Positions 22,984-34,543 of a stretch of 64,000 nt of DNA are shown here, in pieces. Origin of the DNA: Voacanga thouarsii (taxonomy: Eukaryota; Streptophyta; Magnoliopsida; Gentianales; Apocynaceae). The DNA lies in NCBI GenBank assembly GCA_026120185.1, contig JANUWF010002342.1, forward strand, positions 4,159,001-4,223,000. The letters are read 5' to 3'. Every line of letters begins with the position of its first letter. Position 1 is the first letter of the stretch. The notes beneath the pieces were generated by a model. That model did not search any database. It was given only the letters and a program-made list of their open reading frames with translations, and was not told the origin of the DNA. The position numbers and the translations under genes were made by a program.

Positions 22984-25900
22984 TGTTAAGCATGAAAATA
23001 TAATATTTTTATAGTCTTTTTACTTGGCTTTTGTGCACTATTTTGTGTGATTATAGATGGTTTCTATTCATTTTGTGTGTTTATATGCTTTTAGGTCACT
23101 TTGGTGAAAAATGAATAAACGAGGGCTAAAACGATGTATCACCACATAAGAATAATTGTCAAACGATCTAGGAAGCTTTGGAATATGATTTGAAAAATTT
23201 TTAAAACTGCTTCAGCGTATGTGCACAGGATGATTATGACCATGCATCAAATCGTGCTAAACAGAGTAAAAATAGAGTGTCAAGAGGCATGCATGGCATG
23301 TGGCACAGTTATGCCACAAGTCGTGCCACACAGAGAAGATTTACAACATTCAGAAGTTGTGCACATCTTGCAACACTCTTATGCAATAAGTTACTTATGC
23401 ATATTTATTTGGGTATAAAAATTATATAAAAATAAGCACATTCCCAATCAATTTTAAATTAAAACGTTAATCCCAAATTACATATATGAACAAGCGTACT
23501 CATCATTAACATAGCATAGGATTCAAACGAGTGTCGATTCTCAAGGAATAAGTATGCATTAATCACTTTTCTTTCATTATTCAACCAACTCCATAAAGTG
23601 AAAAGCAAAATAAAATAAAATAAAAGAATATATATATGTCACGGATGAAGAATTGTATAACTTACTATTATTTTGACAAACATGACTTTAAAGTACCTAA
23701 TCATTATCATAACTAATTATTCTCTTGTCATCATGAAGGATTAATATAGATTCACTTCTTTTTCAATCCATGAAATCACTACCTTCTAGATAAATTAGCA
23801 TCACATTCATGTTTCAACTAATCCACTCAAAAAATGCATTAAATGCAATTCTTGATTAAATTTTCATTCCTGACAAATTTAAAACATGAAATTAACTAAT
23901 GAATCCATTCCTAACAGACATCAATTAGCCTTTAATTGCCTTATTCTTAGCAATTAACCCCTTTTCCAAACAAGTTAAGAGATAACAAATATGAAATCAA
24001 TAAATTGAAACCACCATCAACCCCTTTTCCAATCAAGTTAATGGAAAGAAACGATCAATTAATTTCAGAATAAGCACAAGTAATTAAATACCAAGAATAA
24101 CAATCAATTAATCAAAATATCAAAATAACTCTAAAAATCTTGAATACATAAAACAATGTTGAATTATAATAAAATAATTAATACATCATTGTTCAAGAAA
24201 AAGAAAATAAAATAAAAGAAAGCACTCATAGACAAACCTCTTTCTTCTTGATTCGTAGACCTTCTTGCAGAACCCTCTTTGAATTATTTATCTTGAAAAA
24301 ATATTAGTGATGCACTTTAAAATAAATCTAAGTCTCTACATTGTACACCCCCCTTTCCTAAGGTAAATTGGCCTTTATTTATAGGCTTACAAAGTTCCTA
24401 AAAGAGTCCTAAATAAAGAAGAAGTAATTACTTAAAAATAATCCAAAACAAAAAAGGATTAGAAATTGTCTTAATAAAAGCCTAAATAAAATTCTAAATA
24501 AGGCCTAAATAATCCACCGCCATTGACTTTGTGAATTGGAAAATTGGAAACAATTTGGGTTGGACTTTGTTGTCTTTTGTTGTCTTGTGCTGAACATAAT
24601 TCGTTTGAATTGGAATTTGGAATTTGGAATTTGGAATTTGGATTTGCTGAAATTAGCTTCCAATTTTGAGCCAAAGAAATTCTACTTGAAGCCACTGAAA
24701 ATCTGCTACCTTTCTTTGATGTTGCAGCAGCTCAATTGAACTGTCGACTGGATTGCTGCTTTTGTTTGTAGCATCGGTTCACTCGCACATCCAAGCCCAC
24801 CGAAGCTATTTTCCTTTTCTTTGTTTTGCTGTTGCTACAATTGTTGACCTTTCTTTCATCCAGGACCCACCGAAATTGAATTCTTTCCTTCGTTGTTTTG
24901 CTTTGTCTACTTTACTATAAGCCGTGAGCCATGAAGCCATTTTTCCTCCTTTTTCTCTCCAATTTCCAATTGCAATTCATTCCTTCATTCCTTCAATTCT
25001 TTTACGCTTTTCTCTATTATTTCCAGTGGAAGATCGGCGCTAGCTCCCCTTTTTAGGTTGGTGCTGGTCTTGTGCTGGAAAAGTACACAATTAGTTTCAA
25101 ATTTTCCTTATTTTCATATAAAATTACAAAAAAGTATTTTTATAGGGGAAATATCAAATAGGAATGAATATGACTAGTTATTGTATAAAAAGTGTATTAA
25201 TTTAGCCTCAAATAACTAGAAAAAATATGATTAATTTAAGCCCTATCAGTTGCGCAAGGCAAAAATTTTGGAAACCTACAAACATCACGGTCATGCAACT
25301 ACCCGTGCTGAAGTGCACAACTATGCAGTAGCCCATGCAACATTCTAGTAGCTTTTGACAACTCCCAATTTTGATCCAAAGATGGTAGAAAAGCTCTACA
25401 TGAAGACCTTGGATGATGAAAAACATAATCAATCATAATTCTACACAATTCTTTCATCGTTTTAGAGGTAAGGTATCCAAGGAGAAGCTCAAGGAGGAGA
25501 AGGAAGTTTGAAGCAAGAAGAACTCGAGATTGTAGGTAAACTAAATTTTATCTTTCAAACTTTCTCTTATTTCTATGTGGTTTCTAATGTTTTATATTCT
25601 TATGTTTTCTTTGTATTCAAGCAATTAGAATTCGTGTTATGTTTTAGGTTATGTTTTGAATATTGATTTTAAGAGTTTGAGATTGTTCAAATAAATATTC
25701 TATCTTTAATGTTGTTAAGATTATCTAATGAGTATTCATGCAATTCCAGCTTTCTTTTCTTTCAATTATGTTATGGTCTTATATGTTTGGTATCGTTTAT
25801 TTGATTTGTATGATTGAATAGATATGATAATTAATCTTTTTATTGATTTGTCTAAGTAGCATTTGTTGATTAAATTAAATTGTAGCTTATAGCTTCGTTA

Positions 25901-26566
25901 AGTTAATAGGAAATTGTATTATTCAATATGTGTGTAATTAAATCTTATTGTTATATATAACTTGACATTGGTAATGCCTTTATAAGTTTATCAATTTGAT
26001 TTTTGATCTAAGACACGATTAATTTAATGGCATGCTTAGTCATTATTTAATCAAGTTAGCTTACGTTAAGAATTGAATTAGGGATTAATTTACAATATTT
26101 AGCTAAATTAATCTAATTTGGTAAGGATAGAGATTTGCATCACTTAGCGAAATCCTAAAATCAATTGCTCTAAAATTATAATCACGTCTATGTTAAGTTT
26201 CCTAATACAATCTCAATACATATTCCTAAGAACTTGTTAGTTTCCTAATTGGTCTTGGTTTTGTTCTTTATTTTTGTTCTTGTTTTTAGTAGTTTCCTTA
26301 TTCATTCATGTTTTAGATTAAGTAGTTTATAAATTGTTTCTTCCCTTTGATTTATACATAAGACATCATTAGAATTAACTAGATTAATTATTTAAAAAGA
26401 GATTAGAAGATTGTTTTTCTTATAGAGTATACTTCTCTTGTTCCTTAGTGGGTCGACACTCTATTGCTACTATATTATATATTTAGGAGGTAGGGTTTAA
26501 GTTTATTGGTGCATGATAGCTGTACTTAAATATCCTATATTTTGTATATCAAAAACTTTCACAACA
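22984..26566 (+). repeat. LARD 3' LTR, interrupted by a solo LTR
   Basis: It starts TGTTAAGCATGAAAAT and ends tttcacaaca. Homology to the 5' LTR stops at 23394 and resumes at 25249 (gcgcaaggcaaaaatttt, found as catgcaaggcaaaaatttta near 19950). Without the inserted DNA it is about 1.72 kb. It also has an extra stretch of about 100 bases near 26260-26400 that the 5' LTR lacks. Confidence 0.87.
23395..25248 (-). mobile_element. Solo LTR, TGATAGGG family, copy 2 (nested)
   Basis: The complement starts TGATAGGGCTTAAATT (at 25248) and ends ...tatgcataa at 23395. It is homologous to the copy at 3907-5435 along its whole length. The terminal CA has decayed to AA. It is flanked by gttac (23390-23394) and gttgc (25249-25253), a 5-bp duplication with one mismatch, and sits in the LARD 3' LTR on the opposite strand. 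Confidence 0.86.
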
Positions 26567-27008
26567 TCACTATGGAAGGTGCAAATGCAGGATGCTCAAA
26601 ATAGAGGAGAACCCCTAATTTTGAATTTTTTAGGAGGAAGATAGCATTTGTTAAAAGTTTTTTAAGACCTCTTAGAAAATGGCTTGAGTGACCAAACAAG
26701 AGTATATGGTTCTAGTGAGACTAGAATATCAAATTCAGAATTGCATTTGCAATATTTGGAGGGAAAATGTTACCTGCTAGATGCTCATTCCACTTCTTCT
26801 GTCCATCATATAACTCATAAAATGAATTTGGCTATCCTCTTAATTGGCCAGGGGATTTGAAATTTAGTAAGTTAGGAATATCCATGGATCTACCAAAATT
26901 CGGATTGCAGTGTTTGATCCCACTTTATAACATACACCTTTTAGGAGAGGTTCCTTGTATTTCACAATTCCTTTCCATATCCAAGAGCCCTTATCTAATG
27001 TATTCAAT
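26567..27008 (-). pseudogene. LINE ORF2, C-terminal zf-RVT region fragment
   Basis: On the minus strand, downward from 27008, the frame reads LDKGSWIWKGIVKYKEPLL and then KGVCYKVGSNTAIRILVDPW. After a small shift it reads ELYDGQKKWNEHLAGNIFPP. These are the words that precede and enter the zinc-binding reverse-transcriptase-associated domain at the C terminus of plant L1 ORF2 proteins. It is cut by the copia-1 LTR at 27009 and by the LARD at 26566. Stops are present. It is the most downstream surviving piece of the LINE whose other parts lie at 38399-39717 and 44648-45390. Confidence 0.8.
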
Positions 27009-28827
27009 TGTTGGGAAATATGCCCTCTTAGATTAGGTTTCTGATGTAAACGTCGAACGTTTTAATAAAAGAATTTATTTTTAGAAATTATTTGTGAATT
27101 TACATTTTATTTATGCACAATTACGTTTGAAAAAGACCCGTTGTGTTTAAGTAAGTGGTCCATGTGAATGGAGGTCTTTCACAGTAAGGTATGGATCACG
27201 GGTTACTTAACACATAAACGTTCATTCTTAACCAATTGATGAGAATGAAAATCTCATCATGTCTAGGTTATTATGTTGTGAATTCTAAATGGGGAATGCC
27301 TTACCTTTAGCCAGTGAGTAGTTTACTCACTTCATGACATAAGCATATTTCGAATGTGTAGAATATGATATGTAGTAGTAGTTTCTTAAAGTACTATATA
27401 GTAGAAACCAAAACTACTACTGCTACAGTGTAGACTAGTACTTTACAACTTGAGTATGAGTTGGTAGTCTGACGAAACTGGAAGCATGTACTTTGATATG
27501 CTATAGTTGAGGTTCTATCGTAGGGCTAATATAATTGCATGTTGGGTATGTGTGACTAATTAGTTAAGACAGACTTATACAAGATAGTTTCTATACTATA
27601 TCGCCCCTTGTGGTTGTCTAAATGATCTAAATATTCAGGGCTCTGAGAAACATGACTTGGATGTTTGTTTTACGGTAGCTCCCTTGGAAAGCGAAAACAA
27701 TCCAGAAAGTCGTGGATCATTGGACTAGAAGTATAAGGATGGTAGATGTCATTTAGGGAAGTGTTAGTACACTTCTTCTTCTCTAAATATACGACGATGT
27801 ATAGAGGGATATTTAAGTCATTACACATGTAGGTTGGAGACTTTGCTAACGCAACATTGTCCTTGGGGTCAATATTTTCTTATGGTGATATTAAAAAATA
27901 TTTAAAATGCAAAATACAACTATTTATATGGCAAGAATATTTGGTCATTTTAGTAGCCAAGGTGGTGTGTCTTTTGATCTTCAATATAGACCGTGAGTCC
28001 TAATTAAAAATAGAATAAGAAATTGATCTTAAATTAAATAGAATTTATTTTATTTAAGTAGCCTAATTTAATTGTTGGGCTAGAATAAAATAAAGTTCCA
28101 TAGAGAGAGAGAATTAATTAAATTATTTTGGTGGGTTAATTAATTGTTCAGGGCTTTGGCCCAATTTGAATAATTAAAGATTAACTTGGGACTAAACTAA
28201 TATAGGCTTATTTATTGGACTAGTTTATTTGGATTGGGAAATTAATTATTTGTTAGGCCATTTATTTGGTTCTAATGAGAATAATTAATTTAGTCCAAAA
28301 GGCTAAACTAAAAGTCCAATGGGCCAATCTAGTTTAACCTAGGGTTTTATTTAGGTTATACAGGAGGATTGAGTACAATGTTGTTGTTTTTTTTTTTTAT
28401 ACTGCTTCTTCTCTGTGAAAAAGAAGGTGACGCCTCTCTCTCTCTCTCTCCCTCCCTCCCCAAGAAAAGTTCCTTAGTTTGTGAGTTGTTCACCAAACAG
28501 AATTAGGCAGGCCATATACTAGAAGAGTAAGAGTTTGGTAATCACTTACATGCAAAGACGGAGTAGGAGGCTTGCAGGAATTGCACCAAAAGTTTTCACC
28601 AGCTCACCTACCCCGGTTCCACATATTTCGATCTAGCCTACTTTGAAAATAAAGAGAAAAGGTTAGAAATTTTTCTCCCCAGAATCTGGACAGAGCCTAA
28701 CCGGCTCCGGCTAGGGCTGTCGAAGCCAGCGCCGGCTCTGTTCGGGAGTTCCCAATTCTTTAGTTTTTCTAGTTTTTAGGTTTTCGCTTCCGTTGCGTGC
28801 TCTGTGTTTTTCCTTTCTAGGCCTTCA
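27009..28827 (+). repeat. copia-1 5' LTR
   Basis: It starts TGTTGGGAAATATGCC and ends ggccttca, two bases before the primer site. It aligns to the 3' LTR along its whole length with frequent substitutions. Near the 3' end it has a (TC)n tract (28433-28460) and a GC-rich patch (aaccggctccggctaggg at about 28699). Confidence 0.92.
28433..28460. repeat. (TC)n microsatellite in the copia-1 5' LTR
   Basis: The tract reads ctctctctctctctctctccc and has a counterpart of different length in the 3' LTR (37996-38032), so it expanded independently. Confidence 0.95.
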
Positions 28828-28829
28828 AT

Positions 28830-28841
28830 TGGTATCAGAGC
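28830..28841 (+). promoter_or_regulatory. copia-1 primer binding site (initiator tRNA-Met)
   Basis: tggtatcagagc is an exact match to the standard plant copia primer site complementary to the 3' end of initiator methionine tRNA. It starts two bases after the 5' LTR. Confidence 0.96.
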
Positions 28842-30499
28842 ATGAAGGTTTTGTGAAAATATAGGGAGTATGCATCTAGTTGAATAAATCTGGACACATA
28901 TATGTGATTAAACTGTGATCCTTCACTGTTTTTTGTATGGATAGATTCTCTATTAAATCTCTCTAATGGAGGTATAGGAAATTTGTAATTTATTGTTTTT
29001 CTTAGCAAATCGTGTAAGCCCAATATTAATGGGTATAGGTGATTGTTGGTTTTGGTTGATTTCATTGTATTTGGATTGAAATCGAAAAGCCAATGGTACT
29101 AGAAGTTGAGTAGAAAAATAGAGAAAATTCGTAGAAAAATTGCAGGAAAATCACCCGATCAGACCGCAACCGGTGCCGGCTTAGGTCTAAAATCCGATCT
29201 GTGCGCTGGTTGCCCATGGGTCCTGGTTCTGTGTGGTAGGTGCAGTGGACCACAGTGCAGATGGGTGTTTAATCCAGTGCGGTGGGTGCGGTGGACCAAG
29301 GAGAAACTTTTTAATTTTCCTTGTAATTTTTCTTGCATTTTCTTTTAGTTTTGGGGTTCATACCAGGCGAAGTTAATATTTTTGCAATAGTTAATATTCA
29401 AGAAATATTTTTGCATAAAAAATATTAGTAAGGGATTTTAGGATTAAATAAGACCATTAATTAATTAATGTGTTTAATTCTATTATCTTGACACTTAGGT
29501 TTAAAAATAGAAAAGCATGAAAACGTCTACTGTTTCCAGCATGCTATTTGTTTTTATGTACCTATGTGCACGGTTTCTCAAAAACCAAAGTCTTTGAGAA
29601 TATTTTTGACAAAGAAAATATTTTTCTACAAATTAAATGATTATTTTAATTTGAACAAAAATTAATCCTTGGATATCTTCTCAAAAGATTTAATCCTTGA
29701 CATAGAAAATATATTGGATTTAGATATTTTTGTAAGTTAAAATAGAAAGCCATTTTATTTTATTTTGGCACAAGAAAAATTATTTTGTCAAATAAACTTG
29801 AGACCAAAGTCTTTAGAAAGTTTTAATTGGAGAATTTTTGAAATCATTAAGTTTTTAACTTAAATAAAATTAATCCATGGAAAAATCTCTCAAAGGATAT
29901 AAACCTTGATATAGAGATTTTAATGGATTTAGATATTTTATTTTTTAGTTAAGGAAAAACTTAATGGAAATTTTCAAAATGATATTTTTCAGAAAATCAT
30001 TATTTTAAAAGACTAAGTAGGAGAGGGGTTCCAACGGCCCTACGGCTTCCATCACGATCCTCATTAGAGATCATAGGTCCCCTCGCGTCACTGTAGGAGT
30101 GAACCCGTATAGGATGGGGATACTACAAAGATCTAGATCTAATGGAGGGATGTAATTAATAACTCGAGACACGTACTATAATCGGCCAACCCACGTTGGA
30201 GGTTATAGTGTGAAGTATATCCATAGGAAATGAGAGGAAACGGCCATCCTCTCAATGGAGTTATCTTCTGGATCATTACCTAGAAGAGAAATTAATTTGT
30301 GGTGGTTAACACACTTAGCTTAGGGAATTGTTAATTTTTCCAAGAAGCTATGTCAGTTTTCTTAAGAGCCAAATTAATCATTATCAGTTTTGATAATAAA
30401 GATAAAGTGCGCATATTTGTTTTGTTTTCACAAACTAAATCTTTTTTTTTTATTTTCGATTTTTCAGAAGTGGTGGGAGGTTCTTTTAGTCCATTGGTC
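28842..30499 (+). other. copia-1 untranslated leader
   Basis: About 1.66 kb with no recognisable protein before gag. GC-rich repetitive words occur at about 29150-29290 (accggtgccggcttagg; gcagtggacc and gcggtggacc repeated). From 29340 to 30500 the sequence is AT-rich with no gene seen. Confidence 0.6.
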
Positions 30500-31164
30500 G
30501 TTATTCTCCATCAGAATAAGTTAACGGGACCAAACTATGTGGACTAGAAGAGGAACCTGAACATAATACTCACAATCGAGAAGTATAAGTATGTCCTTTA
30601 CGAAACATTCTCTATTATCGGGAAAGGTTCCACCACCGAAGAGCGTGAGGTTGAGAAGGCATGGAAGAAGGATGATGAGATGGCTCGTTGTTACATGTTG
30701 GCCTCCATGTCTAATGTACTCCAGTCCAAACACGAGCACATGGCTTCTGTATACGACATAAGTCAATCATTATCTACGATGTTCACGGATAAGAGCCAGC
30801 CCGCAAGGTAGGAGACTTTTCAAACTATCATAAACACTAAGATGGCTGAGGGAGCATCAGTCAGAGAGCATATGTTTAAGATGATTGCTGCTTTCGAGGA
30901 GGCAGAAATCTTAGGGGCTGTTATTGACCCTGAGAGCCAAGTGGACATGGTTCTCGAATCTCTACCGAGTTCCTTTACTCAGTTCAATCTGAATTACAAT
31001 ATGAACAAGTTAAACATGGGTTTAATTAAGTTGATGAAGGAGCTCCAGATGGCAGAGAAGGTCATGAAGCCACAATTTAAGGCTATGATTGCTAAGGCTT
31101 CATATTCTAGAACTGGGCCCACGCCCAGAAAGTTCAAGAAGAAGAAGAGAAACGCAGCGGCCTA
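30500..31164 (+). pseudogene. copia-1 gag (capsid) remnant
   Basis: The frame contains KLTGPNYVDW and then the gag-like helix words LNIILTIEKYKYVLYE, DEMARCYMLASMSNVLQ and, in the open part 30842-31164, VREHMFKMIAAFEEAEILGA and SLPSSFTQFNLNYNMNKLN. It ends in the basic stretch PRKFKKKKRNAAA. This is the copia gag (UBN2-type) capsid protein. A stop at 31163 separates it from the zinc knuckle in the same frame, and another stop lies near 30810. It is not functional as it stands. Confidence 0.87.
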
Positions 31165-31165
31165 A

Positions 31166-31470
31166 CCCAAAGACAAACCCAAAGGCAAGTGCTTCAAATG
31201 TGGACTGAAGGGACACTGGAAAAAGGAGTGTCCAGATCTTCAAGCCAAGAAAAATTCCACAGGTAATGTTTTCTATCTAGAGTCCATATCAATGGTTGGA
31301 TCAATTTCCACTTAGATTATTGATTCAGGAGCCACTGATCATATCTGTAACTCCTTGCAGGGGTTTAGAAATATTAGAAAACTCCAGAAGGACGAACATG
31401 GACGACGTGTGGAAAATGGAGCACAGGTTTGGGCCCTTACAGTGGGAGGGCTGAATCTTGTTTTTTTTAT
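31166..31470 (+). pseudogene. copia-1 zinc knuckle and protease remnant
   Basis: In the same frame as gag, CFKCGLKGHWKKEC (31189-31230) is an intact CCHC nucleic-acid-binding knuckle. IDSGATDHIC (about 31319-31348) holds the aspartic protease active site D-S-G-A. Stops occur before the active site and after it, and the frame decays after about 31440 (ENGAQVWALTVGGLN). The family protease cleaves the polyprotein. This copy could not. Confidence 0.85.
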
Positions 31471-31729
31471 TGTAATAGAATAGTGGTTTTGAAAGATATT
31501 TTATATGTACCTAGATTTCGACAGAATTTGATTTCGGTTGTGAAACTAAAAAATTAAGGATATTCTGTATCTTTCCATTCTGGTATTTCTATCAGTAAAG
31601 ATGGAGAAATTTTATGTAATGGGCACATGTATGGGAATCTATTTTTCTTAAACCCTATTAACAATCAATTAAATAACGCTTAATCTGAATTTTTAACAAG
31701 GAAGAGGAAGACCAATATTAATGACTCTT

Positions 31730-32520
31730 ATCTTTGGCATCTAAGGTTGGGTCATATCAACTCAATCAGGATTCAGATGTTGATCTATGATGGGCCTTTG
31801 GGCCCATTAAGATTGGAAAATTGGCCTTAGTGTGAATCCTACCTAATGGAAAAGATGACCAAAATGTCATTTACTCCTAAAGCGGATAGAGTCAAAGAGG
31901 TAATGAGCCTTGTTTACACTGATGTGTATGGTCTCTTGTTTACACCAGCTAGAGGGGGTTTTGAGTACTTCATCACTTTTACGAATTATTGTACAAGGTT
32001 TGGTTACATTTACTTGATGAGACGCAAGTCTGATTCTTTTGACAAGTTCAAAGAGTTTAAGGCTAAAGTGGAGTGTCAGACAGGTAAATTGATCAAGACC
32101 TTACGATCGGATCGTGGTGGAGAGTACCTCCTGGGTGAATTTAAGGACTACATGGTACATCATGGGATAGTATCACAACTCTTTGCGCCGGGGACACCCC
32201 AACAGAACGAAGTAGTTGAGAAAAAGAATAGGATATTGATGGAAATGGTCCGAAACATGATGTCTCATGCTACTCTTCAAGTGTCTTTTTGAGGATATGC
32301 CTTGGAAACAACGGCGTACATTCTAAATTTGGTGCCTTCTAAGTCAGTACCTAGGACTTCCTATGAGATGTGGACTGAGCGTAAGCTAAATCTGAATCAT
32401 CTCAAGATATGGGGTTGTCCAGCTTGTGTACTGGTCAAAGGAGACAAATTGGAACTAAGATCAGAATTATGCTATTTTGTTGGGTATTCAAAAGGGAAAA
32501 AGGGTGATTAATTTTATCAT
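31730..32520 (+). pseudogene. copia-1 integrase remnant
   Basis: The HHCC part is visible as LWHLRLGHIN and CESYLMEKMTK. The DDE core keeps its three acidic residues in context: YTDVYG, TLRSDRGGEYL and VVEKKNR. The chain continues with HLKIWGCPACVLVKGDKLEL and YFVGYSKGKKG. A stop at 32290, where the core ends in HATLQVSF, and another at 32509 break the frame. Integrase inserts the cDNA into the genome. Order before reverse transcriptase confirms copia. Confidence 0.9.
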
Positions 32521-32799
32521 CCTAAGAAGCAGAAAGTATTGGTTAGTACCAATGCTAGATACTTAGAGGATGATCAAAGTACTTCCATGAAATGTTCAAT
32601 TAGGTTAGAACTTGAGGAGAAGCTATCTTCAGAATCAACTTCTCATGGCCTGATTGTGGAACAAGAAGAGGCACAGCCTCAAGAGCCTATACAATTGGAG
32701 CCTCATCGTAGTAGGAGAGTGTTTAGGGTTCTAGAGAGATGGACTGGAGAAGTTTTTGAGTTAGTCTCCGACTATCAGAAATAAGACCCCACTAGATAC

Positions 32800-33514
32800 G
32801 AGGAGGCTATTGCTGATGCCGATGCAAATCTATGGCATGAAGCAATGAAAGCCGAGATTGAGTCTAAGTACTTCAATCAAGTTTGGGATCTTGTAGTTTC
32901 ACCTGAAGGGATAAAACCCATTGGGTGTAAGTGGGTATACAAGAGAAAGATGAGAGTAGATGAGAAGGTAAAAACCTTCAAAGCTAGGCTTGTGGCGAAA
33001 GTGTATACTCAAAAAGAGGGCATCGATTATGAGAAAACCTTCTCTCCGGTAGCCATGCTTAAGTCTATCCGTATCCTCCTTACCATCGCATGTCATTATG
33101 ACTATGAGAGATGGTAAATGAATGTCAAGACAGCATTTTTGAAGAACTATCTTAGCGAAGACATCTATATGTCCTAACTGGAAAGTTTTGTTGCTAAAGG
33201 CAAAAAACATATGGTTTGCAAGCTTAAGAAGTCTATTTATGGACTTAAGCAAGCAACGAGAGTATGGAACATTCATTTTGATGAGACTATAAAGTCTTAT
33301 GGTTTTACTCAAAACGAGGATGAACTATACGTGTACAGGAAATTTGAAGGCATTAATGTGGTTTTTCTTATCCTGTATGTGGATGATATTCTACTCATGT
33401 AGAGTCATTGTCATCTACAAATGTTTGGCTATCTAATTAATTTAGTATGAAAGACTTGGGAGAAGCCAGCTACATTCTCGGGATTAGACTTCTTAGAAAT
33501 AGAAAGTAGATAAT
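32800..33514 (+). pseudogene. copia-1 reverse transcriptase remnant
   Basis: The open part 32845-33117 carries IGCKWVYKRK, FKARLVAK and GIDYEKTFSPVAM. A stop at 33115 lies just before NVKTAFLKNYL, where the first catalytic Asp of the usual DVKTAFL is Asn. HMVCKLKKSIYGLKQATRVW follows, and the catalytic YVDDILL is intact at about 33376-33396. A stop follows at 33400 and the tail runs MKDLGEASYILGI in another frame. From 33324 onward the sequence is copied in reverse at 33583-33773. Confidence 0.9.
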
Positions 33515-33773
33515 ATTAGGATTATCTCAAGCTGCATACATTGATAAGATGCTGGCCAAGTACAATGAATTGTACTACTTTCATTATCTACTTTCTATTT
33601 CTAAGAAGTCTAATCCCGAGAATGTAGCTGGCTTCTCCCAAGTCTTTCATACTGAATTAATTAGATAGTCAAACCTTTGTAGATGACAATGACTCTACAT
33701 GAGTAGAATATCATCCACATACAGGATAAGAAAAACCACATTAATGCCTTCAAATTTCCTGTACACGTATAGT
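33324..33773. repeat. 191-bp inverted duplication inside copia-1 pol
   Basis: The left arm 33324-33514 (actatacgtgtacagg ... aagtagataat) and the complement of the right arm 33583-33773 are identical except for three bases that I can find. The spacer is 68 bases. The left arm is the normal coding copy (it holds YVDDILL) and the right arm is the inserted antisense copy. An RNA across it would fold into a hairpin stem of about 190 bp. Confidence 0.95.
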
Positions 33774-33780
33774 ACATAGG

Positions 33781-34520
33781 TTGTCAATTTCTTCAAGGGA
33801 CTGTCCTAAGTCTCAAGAAGAAAAGGACAGAATGAGTAGGATTCCCTACACTTCAGTTGTGGGAAGTCTCATGTACGTCATGCTGTGTACTAGGCCAAAT
33901 ATCTGCTTTGTCGTAGGCTTAGTTAATATATATCAGTCAAACCTTAGAGAGGTTCATTGGCAAGTTGAAAGGTATATTCTCAAGTACTTTAAGGGAACGA
34001 GAGATTATATACTGGTTTACAGGGCTGATGACTTAGTTTCTACAAGATACACAGACTCAAACTTCTAAACGGATAAGAATGAGAGAAAATTTACTAGTAG
34101 ATATGTCTTCACCTTGTCTGGAGGATCCATTTCATGGAGGAGTATCAAACAATCTTACATTGCTGACTCAACCATGGAAGCTAAGTATATGGCAGCTTCG
34201 GAGGCATCTAAGGAAGTAGTCTGGCTCCGAAAGTTTCTTTCAGAACTTGGAGTCGTGCCACACATAGACAAGCCAATTGTGATGTATTGCGACAACATTG
34301 GAGCAGTATTATAATCAAAAGAACCCAGGAACCACAAGAAGGGGAAGCATATCGAGAGAAAATACCACCTGATCTAGGATTTCATCCAGAGATGGGAAGT
34401 TGTGATGAAACAGATTACCTCAGAGAACAATCTAGCTGATCCATTCATCAAGCCTTTGGCTAAGAGAGTCCTCAAGAGACACTTAGACGCCAAAGGGGTG
34501 GACACATATGCACTTACTTA
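33781..34520 (+). pseudogene. copia-1 connection and RNase H remnant
   Basis: After the inverted duplication the frame resumes with SRIPYTSVVGSLMYVMLCTR (about 33838-33897), YILKYFKGTRDY, and YTDSNF holding the first RNase H Asp. In 34114-34314 come STMEAKYMAASEA and VMYCDNIGAV with further acidic residues. Beyond a stop at 34312 the frame continues with HIERKYHLI and ADPFIKPLAK. RNase H degrades the RNA strand of the hybrid. Three stops make this copy inactive. Confidence 0.88.
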
Positions 34521-34530
34521 GTCATAGAGT

Positions 34531-34543
34531 ACAAGTGGAAAAT
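34531..34543 (+). promoter_or_regulatory. copia-1 polypurine tract
   Basis: caagtggaaaatt immediately precedes the 3' LTR and matches the purine-rich caagtggga-type tract of plant copia elements, the second-strand primer site. Confidence 0.7.

Larger units (their letters stand above)
19560..26566 (+). mobile_element. LARD: non-coding gypsy-derived LTR retrotransposon
   Basis: Two homologous LTRs (19560-21192 and 22984-26566, the second interrupted) flank only about 1.8 kb of internal DNA with no gag, protease, integrase or reverse transcriptase. The primer site and an internal word like the 3' non-coding part of Athila/Tat elements identify the lineage. It must have been mobilised in trans. 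Flanking 5-mers ctgct (19555-19559) and tcact (26567-26571) are not a clean duplication, and the two sides hold different parts of LINEs. Confidence 0.83.

Noticed and set aside
32899..33312. A 137-residue minus-strand frame
   Set aside because: It is the antisense of the copia-1 reverse transcriptase, whose motifs are on the plus strand.
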